Shown: positions 44,143 through 53,090 of the stretch, in pieces
Layout: every line of letters begins with the position of its first letter
How positions within the stretch are numbered: position 1 is the stretch's first letter
DNA from: Clostridia bacterium
GTDB lineage: Bacteria; Bacillota; Clostridia; Christensenellales; Aristaeellaceae
Direction: 5' to 3'
Assembly (NCBI GenBank): GCA_017431005.1
Contig: JAFRLY010000001.1
Coordinates: forward strand, 1 to 64,000
DNA length: 64,000 nt
Notes under the pieces: model-generated
Database searches by the model: none
The model's input: the letters and a program-made list of their open reading frames with translations, nothing else
Told to the model about the DNA's origin: nothing
Program-made: the position numbers and the translations under genes

Positions 44143-45261
44143 ATGAAGGTTGAGAAACTCGCGGAGATCATCGGCGCGGACTTTTACACCGGCGTGCCGG
44201 ATTCCCAGCTGCGGGCGCTGTGCGACTGGCTGATGAACACGTACGGCATCGATCCGCAGCATCATATCATCGCCGCCAACGAGGGGAACTGCGCCGCGAT
44301 CGCGGCGGGCTATTACCTGGCCACCGGGCGGGTCCCGGTCGTCTATATGCAGAACAGCGGGGAGGGGAACATCATCAACCCCGCAGCCTCGCTGCTGAAC
44401 CAGAAGGTGTACGGCATCCCCGTGGTGTTCATCGTGGGCTGGCGCGGCGAGCCCGGCGTGCATGACGAGCCCCAGCATATCTATCAGGGCGAGGTGACCC
44501 TCCGGCTGCTGGAGGACATGGGCATCCAGCCCTTCGTGATCAGTCAGGATACGACGGGCCAGGATGTCACGGACGCGATGGACGGCTTCCTGGGCCGGCT
44601 GGCGGAGGGCCTGGACGTGGCGTTCGTCATCCGCAAGGGCGCCCTGGAATACGGGGAAAAGGTGACCTACAAAAACGACAATATGATGAAGCGGGAGGAG
44701 ATCATCGACCATATCCTGCGGTTCAGCGGGGACGATCCCGTGGTCAGCACCACCGGCAAGGCCAGCCGGGAGCTGTTCGAGCTCCGGGAGGCAAACGGGC
44801 AGAAGCACCGCTCGGATTTCCTGACCGTGGGTTCCATGGGCCACAGCAGCTCGATCGCCCTGGGGGTGGCGCTCCACCGGCCGGAGAAGCGGGTCTGGTG
44901 CATCGACGGCGACGGCGCCGCCCTGATGCACATGGGCGCCCTGGCGGTCATCGGCGCCAACAAACCGAAGAACCTGATCCATATCGTCATCAACAACGGC
45001 GCCCATGAAACCGTGGGCGGCATGCCCACCGTGGCCGCCGGCACCGACTGGGTGAAGGTGGCGGAGGGCTGCGGCTATCCCCATGCCGTGAGCGTGGACA
45101 GCTTTGAGGCCCTGGACCGGGAGCTGCAGGCCGCGAAGGACCGGCAGGCCCTGAGCCTGATCGAGGTCAAATGCGCCATCGGCGCCCGTGCCGATCTGGG
45201 CCGCCCCACCGTTCCGGCGATTGAGAACCGCCGTCAGTTCATGCATTACCTGAACCCGTAA
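44143..45261 (+). CDS. ppd: Phosphonopyruvate decarboxylase
   Basis: A 372-residue thiamine-diphosphate enzyme that pulls the unfavourable PepM reaction forward by making phosphonoacetaldehyde. The N-terminal half has FYTGVPDSQLRALC and the catalytic Glu region ANEGNCAAIAAGYY. The cofactor motif GDGAALMHMGALAVIG extends to INNGAHE. It starts 14 nt after the mutase gene with GGAGGACGG upstream, so the two form an operon. No 2-aminoethylphosphonate transaminase follows. The next step must be encoded elsewhere or use another enzyme. Confidence 0.95.
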   Translation: MKVEKLAEIIGADFYTGVPDSQLRALCDWLMNTYGIDPQHHIIAANEGNCAAIAAGYYLATGRVPVVYMQNSGEGNIINPAASLLNQKVYGIPVVFIVGWRGEPGVHDEPQHIYQGEVTLRLLEDMGIQPFVISQDTTGQDVTDAMDGFLGRLAEGLDVAFVIRKGALEYGEKVTYKNDNMMKREEIIDHILRFSGDDPVVSTTGKASRELFELREANGQKHRSDFLTVGSMGHSSSIALGVALHRPEKRVWCIDGDGAALMHMGALAVIGANKPKNLIHIVINNGAHETVGGMPTVAAGTDWVKVAEGCGYPHAVSVDSFEALDRELQAAKDRQALSLIEVKCAIGARADLGRPTVPAIENRRQFMHYLNP

Positions 45262-45311
45262 CCCGGCATTTTTCCGAAGTTACTTTTCCGGTTACTTTTT
45301 TCAGATTCTTA

Positions 45312-45482
45312 CTGCCGTCCGTTTTTTCTTCCCATATAGGCGGACTGGCCGGGGGACTCGGTATAACCGCTCTGGTGACCGGTCCGGTGGGCTGGGGAGC
45401 CCTTGCGATCGCGGGAGGCGTTACCGTTCTTGGCGCTGTCATCGGCGGCGGCTCTGCAGCGATTGCCACAGCTGACGACTGA
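45312..45482 (+). pseudogene. Headless glycine-rich hydrophobic ORF remnant
   Basis: The frame ending at TGA 45480-45482 encodes an unusual tail, starting GGLAGGLGITALVTGPVGWG near 45339 and ending IATADD. It reads like a membrane-inserting glycine-rich segment. The frame is open upstream into ppd but has no ATG, GTG or TTG; only a CTG at 45312 could start it. A strong terminator follows directly. The simplest reading is the 3' end of a deleted gene, though a small peptide with an unusual start is possible. I do not recognise the family. Confidence 0.35.
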
Positions 45483-45510
45483 GCCGGCGGGGACAGGCTT
45501 TCCCAATATA

Positions 45511-45546
45511 TAAAAACAGTGCGGTTTCCGGACCGCACTGTTTTGC
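45511..45546. terminator. Bidirectional terminator
   Basis: AAAACAGTGCGGT (45513-45525) pairs perfectly with ACCGCACTGTTTT (45532-45544). It can stop transcripts from the phosphonate genes and from the minus-strand esterase operon. The remainder of 45547-45631 shows nothing further. Confidence 0.9.
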
Positions 45547-45631
45547 TTTCAAAAAAACCATGCCGGGCGGGGATCTGTATTCCCGGGCCTGCGGCTGCGT
45601 GTAAAAAGTTGCCCGCTGTGACGGAAAATAT

Positions 45632-46447
45632 TTACTGTTTTATAAACCTGACAGCGCGCCGGAACCAGTCCTGAACATCCGGAACGATCATATGCTGCTG
45701 GAGCTCCGGATGCGCGGCGGCATCTGAGGCCAGACCGATTCCGTGGGGTCCCTTCGGATAGAGATGGACCTCGGCCTCAATACCGTGCTCCGCCAGGGCA
45801 GAAGCAAACAGCAGGGAGTTCTGCACGGGCACAATTTTATCCTCCCAGGTATGCCACAGGAAGGTTCTCGGCGTTTCCGGGGTTACAAGCTTTTCCAGGG
45901 AAAGCGGGCTGTGATCCGCGGGGTTCTCCGAACCGGTGAGCCGGCTGAAGCTGTCGCGGTGGGCGTACCGTCCGGCCGTAATGACCGGGTAGCAAAGCAC
46001 CAGGGTATCAGGCCGCACGTCCTTTTTCCAGTCCAGGCCGATCTCCTGCCATATCTCCGGGTATTGCCCCGTCACGCCGAGGCTTGCCGCCAGATGCCCG
46101 CCGGAGGAAAAGCCCATGACGCAGACGTGCTGCGGGTCCAGCCGGTATTCCTCCGCGTGCGTTCTCAGATAATGGACGGCGGCGCCGGCATCCTGCTGCG
46201 GACGGGGGAAACGGCTGGGCGCGACATGGTAATCGACAATAAAGGCGTTGATTCCTTCGGCGGCCAGAGCCAGCGCTGCCGGCTCGTCCTCGTTAAAATC
46301 TCTGCGCCGGTATCCGCCGCCGGGACAGATGACCGCGGCGGGACGCCGGTAAGCGGCGGGCCATGCCGGATCACACTGGGGGCAGTAAGACCTTAGCGTA
46401 ACGGTTCCGAGACTGCCCACCGGTATTTCGATTTCGCTGTACAGCAT
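45632..46447 (-). CDS. Alpha/beta hydrolase, acetyl-esterase-like
   Basis: A 271-residue intracellular serine hydrolase. The oxyanion segment is ICPGGGYRRRDF, the nucleophile Ser is in GFSSGGHLA, the Asp in HTWEDKIVPVQ and the His in GPHGIGLA. The layout matches carbohydrate acetyl esterases of the BD-FAE/Axe type, so deacetylation of an imported sugar is likely. Last gene of the minus-strand run kinase-aldolase-dehydrogenase-esterase, 12 nt after the dehydrogenase gene. Confidence 0.85.
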   Translation of the reverse strand: MLYSEIEIPVGSLGTVTLRSYCPQCDPAWPAAYRRPAAVICPGGGYRRRDFNEDEPAALALAAEGINAFIVDYHVAPSRFPRPQQDAGAAVHYLRTHAEEYRLDPQHVCVMGFSSGGHLAASLGVTGQYPEIWQEIGLDWKKDVRPDTLVLCYPVITAGRYAHRDSFSRLTGSENPADHSPLSLEKLVTPETPRTFLWHTWEDKIVPVQNSLLFASALAEHGIEAEVHLYPKGPHGIGLASDAAAHPELQQHMIVPDVQDWFRRAVRFIKQ

Positions 46448-46459
46448 GGTTTTCGTCCT

Positions 46460-47425
46460 TTATGGGTTCACAACGTTCTGCGGATGACCTTCCAGGAAGG
46501 CACGTACGTTATCCACGGCGATATCCATCAGCCGCTGCCTGCTTTCTTTGGGCGCCCAGGCGATGTGAGGCGTCACCAGGCAGTTCGGAGCGGAAAGCAG
46601 CGGATTGTCCGGCCGGGGAGGCTCCGCGGACAGCACATCCACCGCCGCTCCGGCGACTTTTCCGCTTCGCAGCGCCGCGGCCAGATCCTCTTCGTTGATC
46701 AGCGGTCCGCGGGCGGTGTTCAGAATCATCACGCCGGTTTTCATTTTTCCGATGGCGTCGGCGTGGATCATGCCGGTGTTTTCGGGAAACAGCGGGCAGT
46801 GCAGGGATATCACGTCGCTCTGCGCGTACAGCTCATCCAGAGACACCTTTTCAGCCGTGCCGTCCGGGCCCGCGAACGTGTCATAGTACAGAACCCGCAT
46901 GCCGAAGGCTTTCGCCAGCCGTGCCACCGCCTTTCCGATCCGGCCGTAACCGATCAGGCCCATGGTTTTTCCGGCCAGTTCGATCAGGGGATAATCCCAG
47001 AAGCAGAAATCCCCGCACCGGGTCCAGGCGCCGTCACGCACCCTTTGGCTGTGGGCGCCGGCGTGATGGCATAATTCGAGCAGCAGCGCCAGCGTAAACT
47101 GCGCCACGGCGGTGGTGCCGTAGGTCGGAATATTGCATACGGGGATCCCGTGTTCGCGGGCGGCGGCCGTGTCCACAACATTGTATCCCGTGGCCAGTAC
47201 GCCGATATACCGCAGACTGCCGGCCAGCCCGCTGATCACAGCAGCGTTCAGCGGGGTTTTGTTGGTGATCAGGATTTCCGCGCCTTCAGCCCGCCGCAGG
47301 ATTTCGTCCGTTCCCTGCGCGTACGGGGTGCGGTCATATACAGTCAGGCTTCCCAGCGCCTCCAGGCCTTCCCAACTCAGATCTCCCGGGTTTTCAGTAT
47401 ATCCGTCCAGTACAACGATTTTCAT
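46460..47425 (-). CDS. D-isomer-specific 2-hydroxyacid dehydrogenase
   Basis: A 321-residue NAD-dependent enzyme that interconverts 2-keto and D-2-hydroxy acids. The NAD motif GLIGYGRIGKAVARLA is near residue 145. The catalytic Arg lies in NTARGPLINEEDL, the Glu lies downstream and the His is in TPHIAWAP. Hydroxypyruvate or glyoxylate reductases are the closest relatives by look. ATG 47425 follows GAGGGG, only 4 nt after the aldolase gene, whose pyruvate, glyoxylate or hydroxypyruvate product it may reduce. Confidence 0.88.
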   Translation of the reverse strand: MKIVVLDGYTENPGDLSWEGLEALGSLTVYDRTPYAQGTDEILRRAEGAEILITNKTPLNAAVISGLAGSLRYIGVLATGYNVVDTAAAREHGIPVCNIPTYGTTAVAQFTLALLLELCHHAGAHSQRVRDGAWTRCGDFCFWDYPLIELAGKTMGLIGYGRIGKAVARLAKAFGMRVLYYDTFAGPDGTAEKVSLDELYAQSDVISLHCPLFPENTGMIHADAIGKMKTGVMILNTARGPLINEEDLAAALRSGKVAGAAVDVLSAEPPRPDNPLLSAPNCLVTPHIAWAPKESRQRLMDIAVDNVRAFLEGHPQNVVNP

Positions 47426-47429
47426 ATTC

Positions 47430-48191
47430 TTACCCCTCACGCAGTTCCGCCATGGCTCCGGCGCCAAGTGAAAGCAGACCGGTATCGCTGTTCCACATAT
47501 TGATTTGCATTCCCTTCCGCAGCCAGGGCTTCAGGGGCTCCGCCTTGCCGAAGTGCACGCCGCTCCATTTTCCCTGTCCGGCGGCGGCGTGAATCACCCG
47601 CTCGAAAGCTTCTGTCATCCGCGGATGGCTGTACTGGCCCAGAATGCCGAAGTCCTGGCTCATGTCATTGGGCCCGATCAGCGCGGCGTCAATACCGGGT
47701 ACTGCCATGATTTCCGCAATATGATCCACCCCTGCCTGGGATTCAATCTGGCACATCAGGAAGGTTTCCTCGTTGGCCTTCGCCATATATTCCGGCCCGT
47801 TCACCTTCTGAAAGCCGGTATGGGGACGGGAGAGGGAAACGCCGCGGTGGCCCATGGGGGCGTATTTGGCATAATCCACCAGCTGCCGGGCCTGTTCGGC
47901 GCTTTCCGTGTTGGGAAGCAGCAGCCCGGCCGCACCCATTTCCATATAGTGCAGCACATGCTCCCTGCGGATTTCGGGTATGCGCACAAGTACAGGCATC
48001 CCGCAGCCGCGGCCTCCGCTGATCATGTCGGACACTTCCCGTGTCGTAAAGGAACCGTGCTCGCAGTCCACCATGCAAAAATCAAATCCGCAGTTTTTCA
48101 GAATGATGACCAGATCATGACTCGCAAAGGTGGTTATCATGGTGCCGAGCAGCTGCCGGCCCTGCCGCAGGCATTGCTTTATTGAATCCAT
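47430..48191 (-). CDS. HpcH/HpaI-family aldolase
   Basis: A 253-residue class II, metal-dependent aldolase that splits 2-keto-3-deoxy sugar acids to pyruvate (or a relative) and an aldehyde. The motifs are VDCEHGSFT, LLPNTESAEQARQ and CQIESQAGV, with the acidic pair binding metal. ATG 48191 follows GGAGGAAAAACG. It is between the PfkB kinase and the dehydrogenase genes, consistent with cleavage of a keto-deoxy acid intermediate. Confidence 0.88.
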   Translation of the reverse strand: MDSIKQCLRQGRQLLGTMITTFASHDLVIILKNCGFDFCMVDCEHGSFTTREVSDMISGGRGCGMPVLVRIPEIRREHVLHYMEMGAAGLLLPNTESAEQARQLVDYAKYAPMGHRGVSLSRPHTGFQKVNGPEYMAKANEETFLMCQIESQAGVDHIAEIMAVPGIDAALIGPNDMSQDFGILGQYSHPRMTEAFERVIHAAAGQGKWSGVHFGKAEPLKPWLRKGMQINMWNSDTGLLSLGAGAMAELREG

Positions 48192-48211
48192 CGTTTTTCC
48201 TCCTGGTTCTT

Positions 48212-49213
48212 TTATGCTAATTGTGACAGCGTTGTTTCCCGGAGCCTGCAGGTGCCTGAATGAACCAGGGCGTCCGCTTCCGCTCTGGAAGGCAGCGCCA
48301 TGCCGATGGCTCCGCGCCGGGTGACCGCAAGCGCTCCGGCAGCGTTGCAGAACAGGGCAAGGGAACACAGATCCATGCCCTCCCGGAGGCCTGTGCACAG
48401 GGCTGCCGCGAACGTATCGCCCGCGCCGGTGGGATCTGTTTCCTCAACGTCCGCGGCGGCCTGAATCACCCGGTTTCCGGCACAGAGGAGCGCGCCGTCC
48501 CGGTCCATGGTCAGGGCAATCAACCGCGGGCCCAGATCCTTCAGAGCGCGCAGCACAGCGCCGGGACTGCTTTGCCCGGTCAGCTGCTTTCCCTCCTCCA
48601 GCGTGGGGGAGATGACATCCGCCATGCTGATGATATCCAGCATGCGTTTTTTCGCGGCATCCTCCCGGATCATTTCCCGGCGGATGTTGGGATCGAAGGA
48701 CAGCATCACCCCGTGCTGTTTTGCCAGCCGCGCGGCGTGCAGGCATGCCTCCCGCATGGATTCGTTCAGCTCCAGCAGCATGCCGGGAAAATGGAGCGCG
48801 AAGGCGCCGGAAATGCAGGATTCCTGTACGTCGGCGGCGCAGAGCCGGCTCCCGACGGAATCGCTGCGGTAATACTGATAGTTGCGGCCCGCTTCGGTAT
48901 ATTCCAGAAAAGCCAGGCCGATCTGGCCTTCGTCAGATACCGTGAGGCACCGGGTGTCCACGCCTTCCCGCTGAATGGCTTCGGTCACCATCCGGCTTAA
49001 GGGGTCGCGCCCGACCTTCCCGATAAATCCCACCGGCGCGCCGAGCCTTGCCGCCGCACAGGCAAAGATACCGGCGGATCCGCTGGCGGTTTTCAGAACC
49101 GGGCCGGTATCCTGAATTCGCATCTGTTGTTCCGCCGGAATCAGATCCACCAGAAGCTCGCCCAGCGCGAGAATCTTTCCCTGTGGATTTGCGGACCAGA
49201 CTTTTTCTCCCAT
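48212..49213 (-). CDS. PfkB-family sugar kinase (fructokinase or 2-keto-3-deoxygluconate kinase type)
   Basis: A 333-residue ribokinase-fold enzyme. The N-terminal sugar-binding motif is GELLVDLIP, then GSAGIFACAAARLG, and the catalytic Asp is in DPTGAGDTFAAAL near residue 267. It phosphorylates a sugar or keto-deoxy acid before the aldolase step. ATG 49213 follows GGGAGAGCAGG. First gene of this minus-strand operon, divergent from the LacI gene with 108 nt between them. Confidence 0.88.
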   Translation of the reverse strand: MGEKVWSANPQGKILALGELLVDLIPAEQQMRIQDTGPVLKTASGSAGIFACAAARLGAPVGFIGKVGRDPLSRMVTEAIQREGVDTRCLTVSDEGQIGLAFLEYTEAGRNYQYYRSDSVGSRLCAADVQESCISGAFALHFPGMLLELNESMREACLHAARLAKQHGVMLSFDPNIRREMIREDAAKKRMLDIISMADVISPTLEEGKQLTGQSSPGAVLRALKDLGPRLIALTMDRDGALLCAGNRVIQAAADVEETDPTGAGDTFAAALCTGLREGMDLCSLALFCNAAGALAVTRRGAIGMALPSRAEADALVHSGTCRLRETTLSQLA

Positions 49214-49262
49214 TCCTGCTCTCCCTTCATTTTGATGCGGTGGCTCCCGGTTTCCCGGTGAA

Positions 49263-49291
49263 TTGACTGGGTCCGGAAAAAAGATTAAGAT
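49263..49291 (+). promoter_or_regulatory. Promoter of the LacI-family gene
   Basis: TTGACT (49263-49268) and TAAGAT (49286-49291) are 17 bp apart, about 30 nt before the start codon. Confidence 0.65.
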
Positions 49292-49321
49292 AAAACAAAT
49301 ACAAGCCGGACGGTGAAAAGA

Positions 49322-50389
49322 ATGAAGAAGGCAACCTCCACAGATGTAGCCAGGCTGGCCGGGGTTTCGCAGACCACGGTTTCCATGGTCCTGGGCGGGC
49401 ATCTGAAAATATCTGTCAGCGAGGAAACACGGAAGCGGATTTTCAGGGCTGCCGAAGAACTGGATTATCATCTGCCGGCAAACCGGAAGAGGAAGACGGC
49501 GCCCGGGAAAAAACGCATGCTGCTTCTGCTGGTGCCGACCCTGACCAACCATTATTACACGGATCTTGCGCGCATGGTGGAGGACTACGCCGAAACAGTG
49601 AACTTTCAGGTGGTGATCTGCAACACCTTCCGCCGCCCCGAACTGGAAAAGCAGTATCTGGAAACCTATGCGGATGATCTGGCAGGCGGCGTGATCTACA
49701 CCTTTCTTCCCAGCTTCCCCGAGCAGGCGGAAGTGCTGTCCCGGCGGATCCCCATGGTCATCATCGGGGAAAAGCAGAGCAGTCTGCGCGTATGCTCCAT
49801 CGAACTGAGCAACGAGGTGGCCGGAGCGATGCTGGCGGAACACCTGTATGCGCTGGGACACCGGAAAATGGTTTTCATTTCCACCCCGTTTAATCAGCTC
49901 AGTCTGGCCCGGACCCAGCGGCTGGAAGGCATCCGGCGTCTGCTGGAGAAAAACGGGCGGGAGAACGCGCTTGAGGTGCTGGCGGCGGAACCCTCCAAGG
50001 AAGGAGACCGGCAGGATGATATGCCCTACGAATACTCTGTCGGGCGTCAGCTGACCGCGGAGCTGATGAACCGCGGCACGGACGCCACGGCGCTGATCGG
50101 GGTGAACGATATGACCGCCTTCGGAATCCTGGACGAACTGCATGTCCGCGGACTGCGGGTGCCGGAAGATTTCTCGGTGTGCGGCTTCGACAATATTTTT
50201 TCATCCAGGCTGGAAGCTCTCAGCCTGACGACCATTGATCACAGGATGCGCCTGCGCTGCCGGGAGGCGGTTGACATGATTCTGGCGCAGTGGAACGGCG
50301 GACAGGCCCCGGCTTTGCATAAAATCGAGTATGCGCCGCAGCTGATTATCCGGCGGACGACCGGTCCGGCCCGTCCGGCGGCAGAGTGA
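49322..50389 (+). CDS. LacI-family transcriptional regulator
   Basis: A 355-residue repressor. The DNA-binding head carries TSTDVARLAGVSQTTVSMVL, and residues ~65-345 form the periplasmic-binding-protein-like sensor (VCGFDNIFSSRLEALSLTTI near the end). Start is ATG 49322, with an in-frame GTG at 49313 as alternative. It sits between the two minus-strand catabolic operons and probably controls one or both, with the palindromes at 57140 and 57322 as candidate sites. Its last 44 bp overlap the end of the convergent oxidoreductase gene. Confidence 0.9.
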   Translation: MKKATSTDVARLAGVSQTTVSMVLGGHLKISVSEETRKRIFRAAEELDYHLPANRKRKTAPGKKRMLLLLVPTLTNHYYTDLARMVEDYAETVNFQVVICNTFRRPELEKQYLETYADDLAGGVIYTFLPSFPEQAEVLSRRIPMVIIGEKQSSLRVCSIELSNEVAGAMLAEHLYALGHRKMVFISTPFNQLSLARTQRLEGIRRLLEKNGRENALEVLAAEPSKEGDRQDDMPYEYSVGRQLTAELMNRGTDATALIGVNDMTAFGILDELHVRGLRVPEDFSVCGFDNIFSSRLEALSLTTIDHRMRLRCREAVDMILAQWNGGQAPALHKIEYAPQLIIRRTTGPARPAAE

Positions 50390-51512
50390 CGGTTCTTCCC
50401 TGTTCATAGGCCATGAGCGCCGCGGTAAGCAGCTCATGGCTTTTTTTTGCCTCCTCCGGCGTAAAGCAGGGAAAGGCGCACGGCAGCCCCTTCAGTTCGC
50501 TGATGAAGGCCGCGAACATCTGAAGCAGCGAATCCGGGAAGCCGAATTCAAAAATGCCGCCGGTGATGACGGGATAGAGGGTTTTCTGGCCGACCGGCAG
50601 CCTGGCCCAGGCCTGCGTCTGTCCGTGGGACACGGTATAGTACAGGGCGTTGGGATCATCTGTGGTGAACCGGGCCGAAAGGTCCATGCCGTAAATCCCG
50701 TATTCCACCGTGTTGCTGCAGCCCGGAGCCATGCGTTTCATTTCAAAGGTCATGGGGAAACGGTCTCCGGAAAGGTTCTGTCCTTCGCACAGCAGCAGCG
50801 CGTTATCCCAGGTTTCACAGGGACGCATTTCACCGGTCCGGGCGTCCGGACGCTCCGTCACAAGGTTGGCGAGCACGGCGTTTACCGTCCGCGGATTCAT
50901 CCCGAGCCGGAAGGGGAGATGCTGCACATGGATGCCCAGATCGCCCATGCAGCCGTAGGCGCCGTTGGCCGCCAGTGTGCGCTTCCAGTTGATGGGCTTA
51001 TGGATGTCCATATCGGAGGAATGGCGGATAGAGAATTTTCCCTCAATGATCCGGCCGAATTTTCCCTCCCGGTACCAGGCTGCCATCTGCTGCACGGCAG
51101 GATAATAGGGGAATTCGCTGGTGCAGCGCACGAGCACATCCGGCCTTTCCGCGGCGGCTTTTTCAATTTCCAGAAACGCGGCCCGGTCCATGCCGAAGGG
51201 CTTTTCGCCCAGCAGATGCTTTCCGGACCGGATCACATCGCAGTATACCGCGGCGTGCAGATGATGCGGAACGGCGCAGTAAACAGCCTCAATCTCCGGA
51301 TTGCTGAGCATTTCATGATAATCCCGGTAAAAAAACCGGGTATCCGGATTCCTTCTGAACCAGTTCAGGTTTTCCTCCAGGGTGTCGCAGGCGGCGATGA
51401 TCCGGGGCCGGGGAATGCTCCCCTGCAGATGCAGCCAGCGCAGGGAAGCGCTGGCGAACTCGCGCCCCATCAGCCCGCAGCCGATGACGCCGAACGCAAC
51501 GGTGTCTTTCAT
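50346..51512 (-). CDS. Gfo/Idh/MocA-family oxidoreductase (first copy)
   Basis: A 388-residue NAD(P)-dependent sugar or cyclitol dehydrogenase. Rossmann motif GVIGCGLMGREFA is at residues 8-20 and the hallmark EKPFGMD (family EKP) is near 98. ATG 51512 follows GGGGAGG and overlaps the stop of the aminotransferase-fold gene (ATGA). It closes the five-gene catabolic operon and overlaps the LacI gene tail-to-tail by 44 bp. Confidence 0.88.
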   Translation of the reverse strand: MKDTVAFGVIGCGLMGREFASASLRWLHLQGSIPRPRIIAACDTLEENLNWFRRNPDTRFFYRDYHEMLSNPEIEAVYCAVPHHLHAAVYCDVIRSGKHLLGEKPFGMDRAAFLEIEKAAAERPDVLVRCTSEFPYYPAVQQMAAWYREGKFGRIIEGKFSIRHSSDMDIHKPINWKRTLAANGAYGCMGDLGIHVQHLPFRLGMNPRTVNAVLANLVTERPDARTGEMRPCETWDNALLLCEGQNLSGDRFPMTFEMKRMAPGCSNTVEYGIYGMDLSARFTTDDPNALYYTVSHGQTQAWARLPVGQKTLYPVITGGIFEFGFPDSLLQMFAAFISELKGLPCAFPCFTPEEAKKSHELLTAALMAYEQGRTVTLPPDGPDRSSAG

Positions 51513-53068
51513 ACGGAAGCCTCCCCGCGCAGAGTCTGCTGCAGAGCCTGCTCCATCAGCGCTGTCAGCCGCTCCGCCATGCTCTCCGAGGTGATCAGAG
51601 GCAGCTTGGTCAGCACGACGGGCGGGCAGTTGATCTTGTAGGTCTGGGCGCTGGCGTCCACGCACAGGTTATTGTTGAGATATCTGCAGAATGCGGCGGC
51701 TTGCTCAATCCGCCGGAAGGAAAGGGCGCTCATGTGCCCGTCCCCGGTGACGCCGTCGCACAGGTCCGGATACCGGGCGGCCAGCGAGCGGAGGCATTCA
51801 TGGTAAAACCGGCCGGTCTGCTCCATGGCTTCTCCGTTTTCCCGGATAAACGCCATGGTGATCAGATAGGACAGGCTGGCCAGCTCCTCCTGGCCGTTGG
51901 TTACAAGCGCGCCGAACTGGCTCATGGAATCGAACGCGCTGCTGGCCAGGATCTTGCTGGCCGGGTATTCCCCGCCGGGGAAACCCTTTCCGACGGAGAC
52001 GAAATCCGGTTCAAGGCCGTATCTGCGGAACAGGAACAGGCCGCCGTACCAGGCGCAGGACTGGATTTCATCGCACAGGACGGGCGTATCGGTCTTTCTG
52101 CACAGGGCATAGGCCCTTTGCAGATACTGCTCCTCCAGCCGGATGCCGCCGTAGTTCATCAGGATGAGCTCGTGACAGAATCCGGCGGTTTTATACGGCG
52201 CCTGATTGTACCGCGTCAGGATTGCCTCAAACGCGTCCGGATCGTTGATGGGGACAGGCACAACCTTATACAGCGCGGTCTCCTCGGCCTGCCGGTACAG
52301 CTGAGGCCACAGCCCGCGGAGCGTCTGGGCAAGCACTGTGGTGCCGTGGTAGTTGCCGGTAAGCCCGCCGGCGTGATCCGCCATCACCAGAAACACCGGA
52401 ATCCTGCCCGCGTATTCCGGCTCCGTCTGCCCGTCCAGGGAGAAGAACCGCGTCAGCATCATTTTCAGCGCCGCTTCCACGGCCAGGGAGCCTGTTTCCA
52501 GATTGATGACGGTGTTCAGCACGCCCGGCTTCCGGGAACTGAGCACCTGCTCCATCCGGGGGTCATCGGGCTCCAGCCCATTGGCCGCGGCAATCAGCGC
52601 GCGCTCCAGCCTGCGGGTGATATATCCGCGGGTATTGTTGTGGGTGGCGTTGGGGATGCCCAGCTCTCTGGCTTTTTCAATGAGCCGGTATCCGGGAAAG
52701 GCATGCCCCAGCGGAATCTGATAATGCTCGCTCTTGCCGGCGAAATACAGGCGGCCGTCCTCGCCGGTCCGGAAGGCTCCGAAGCCGCTCAGCGGCGCGG
52801 CGTGGGTATGCTGCGCGGCGGCGTAGGCCCGGGTCGGCGCGCCGGATTCGGAGTCCGGAAACGCCGGAACGACGCGGGTTCCCACGCTGGCCATCAGCTC
52901 CTCCTGCCGGCGGGCAAAGGACTCCGGCCAGAAATCGGTTTTCTCTTCCGCGGCGGCCTTCAGAGCGGCCCCGCTTTCACCTGTCAGGAAAGACCTGGCC
53001 GCGCAGACCGCGGAAATGTATTCGTCACCCAGCAAATCCGCCAGGGACAGTTGAAGGTTTTTCAGCAT
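51509..53068 (-). CDS. Class III aminotransferase-fold PLP enzyme
   Basis: A 519-residue protein, longer than the usual 420-450. The PLP-ring Asp is in VLCDEIQSC and the Schiff-base Lys in SVGKGFPGGEYPASKIL. The N-terminal ~80 residues are an unassigned helical addition. Class III enzymes move amino groups or catalyse related eliminations and mutations at aldehydes and ketones. ATG 53068 follows GGGGAGG. Lying between an isomerase gene and a Gfo/Idh gene, it may act on an amino sugar or amino-polyol, but the reaction is unknown. Confidence 0.8.
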   Translation of the reverse strand: MLKNLQLSLADLLGDEYISAVCAARSFLTGESGAALKAAAEEKTDFWPESFARRQEELMASVGTRVVPAFPDSESGAPTRAYAAAQHTHAAPLSGFGAFRTGEDGRLYFAGKSEHYQIPLGHAFPGYRLIEKARELGIPNATHNNTRGYITRRLERALIAAANGLEPDDPRMEQVLSSRKPGVLNTVINLETGSLAVEAALKMMLTRFFSLDGQTEPEYAGRIPVFLVMADHAGGLTGNYHGTTVLAQTLRGLWPQLYRQAEETALYKVVPVPINDPDAFEAILTRYNQAPYKTAGFCHELILMNYGGIRLEEQYLQRAYALCRKTDTPVLCDEIQSCAWYGGLFLFRRYGLEPDFVSVGKGFPGGEYPASKILASSAFDSMSQFGALVTNGQEELASLSYLITMAFIRENGEAMEQTGRFYHECLRSLAARYPDLCDGVTGDGHMSALSFRRIEQAAAFCRYLNNNLCVDASAQTYKINCPPVVLTKLPLITSESMAERLTALMEQALQQTLRGEASV

Positions 53069-53090
53069 TCTGATCCTCCCCGGAAACTGC

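Noticed and set aside
49214-50143. Upstream extension of the PfkB kinase frame
   Set aside because: The added 310 codons lie antisense to the LacI gene. ATG 49213 has a good ribosome site and gives the normal family length.
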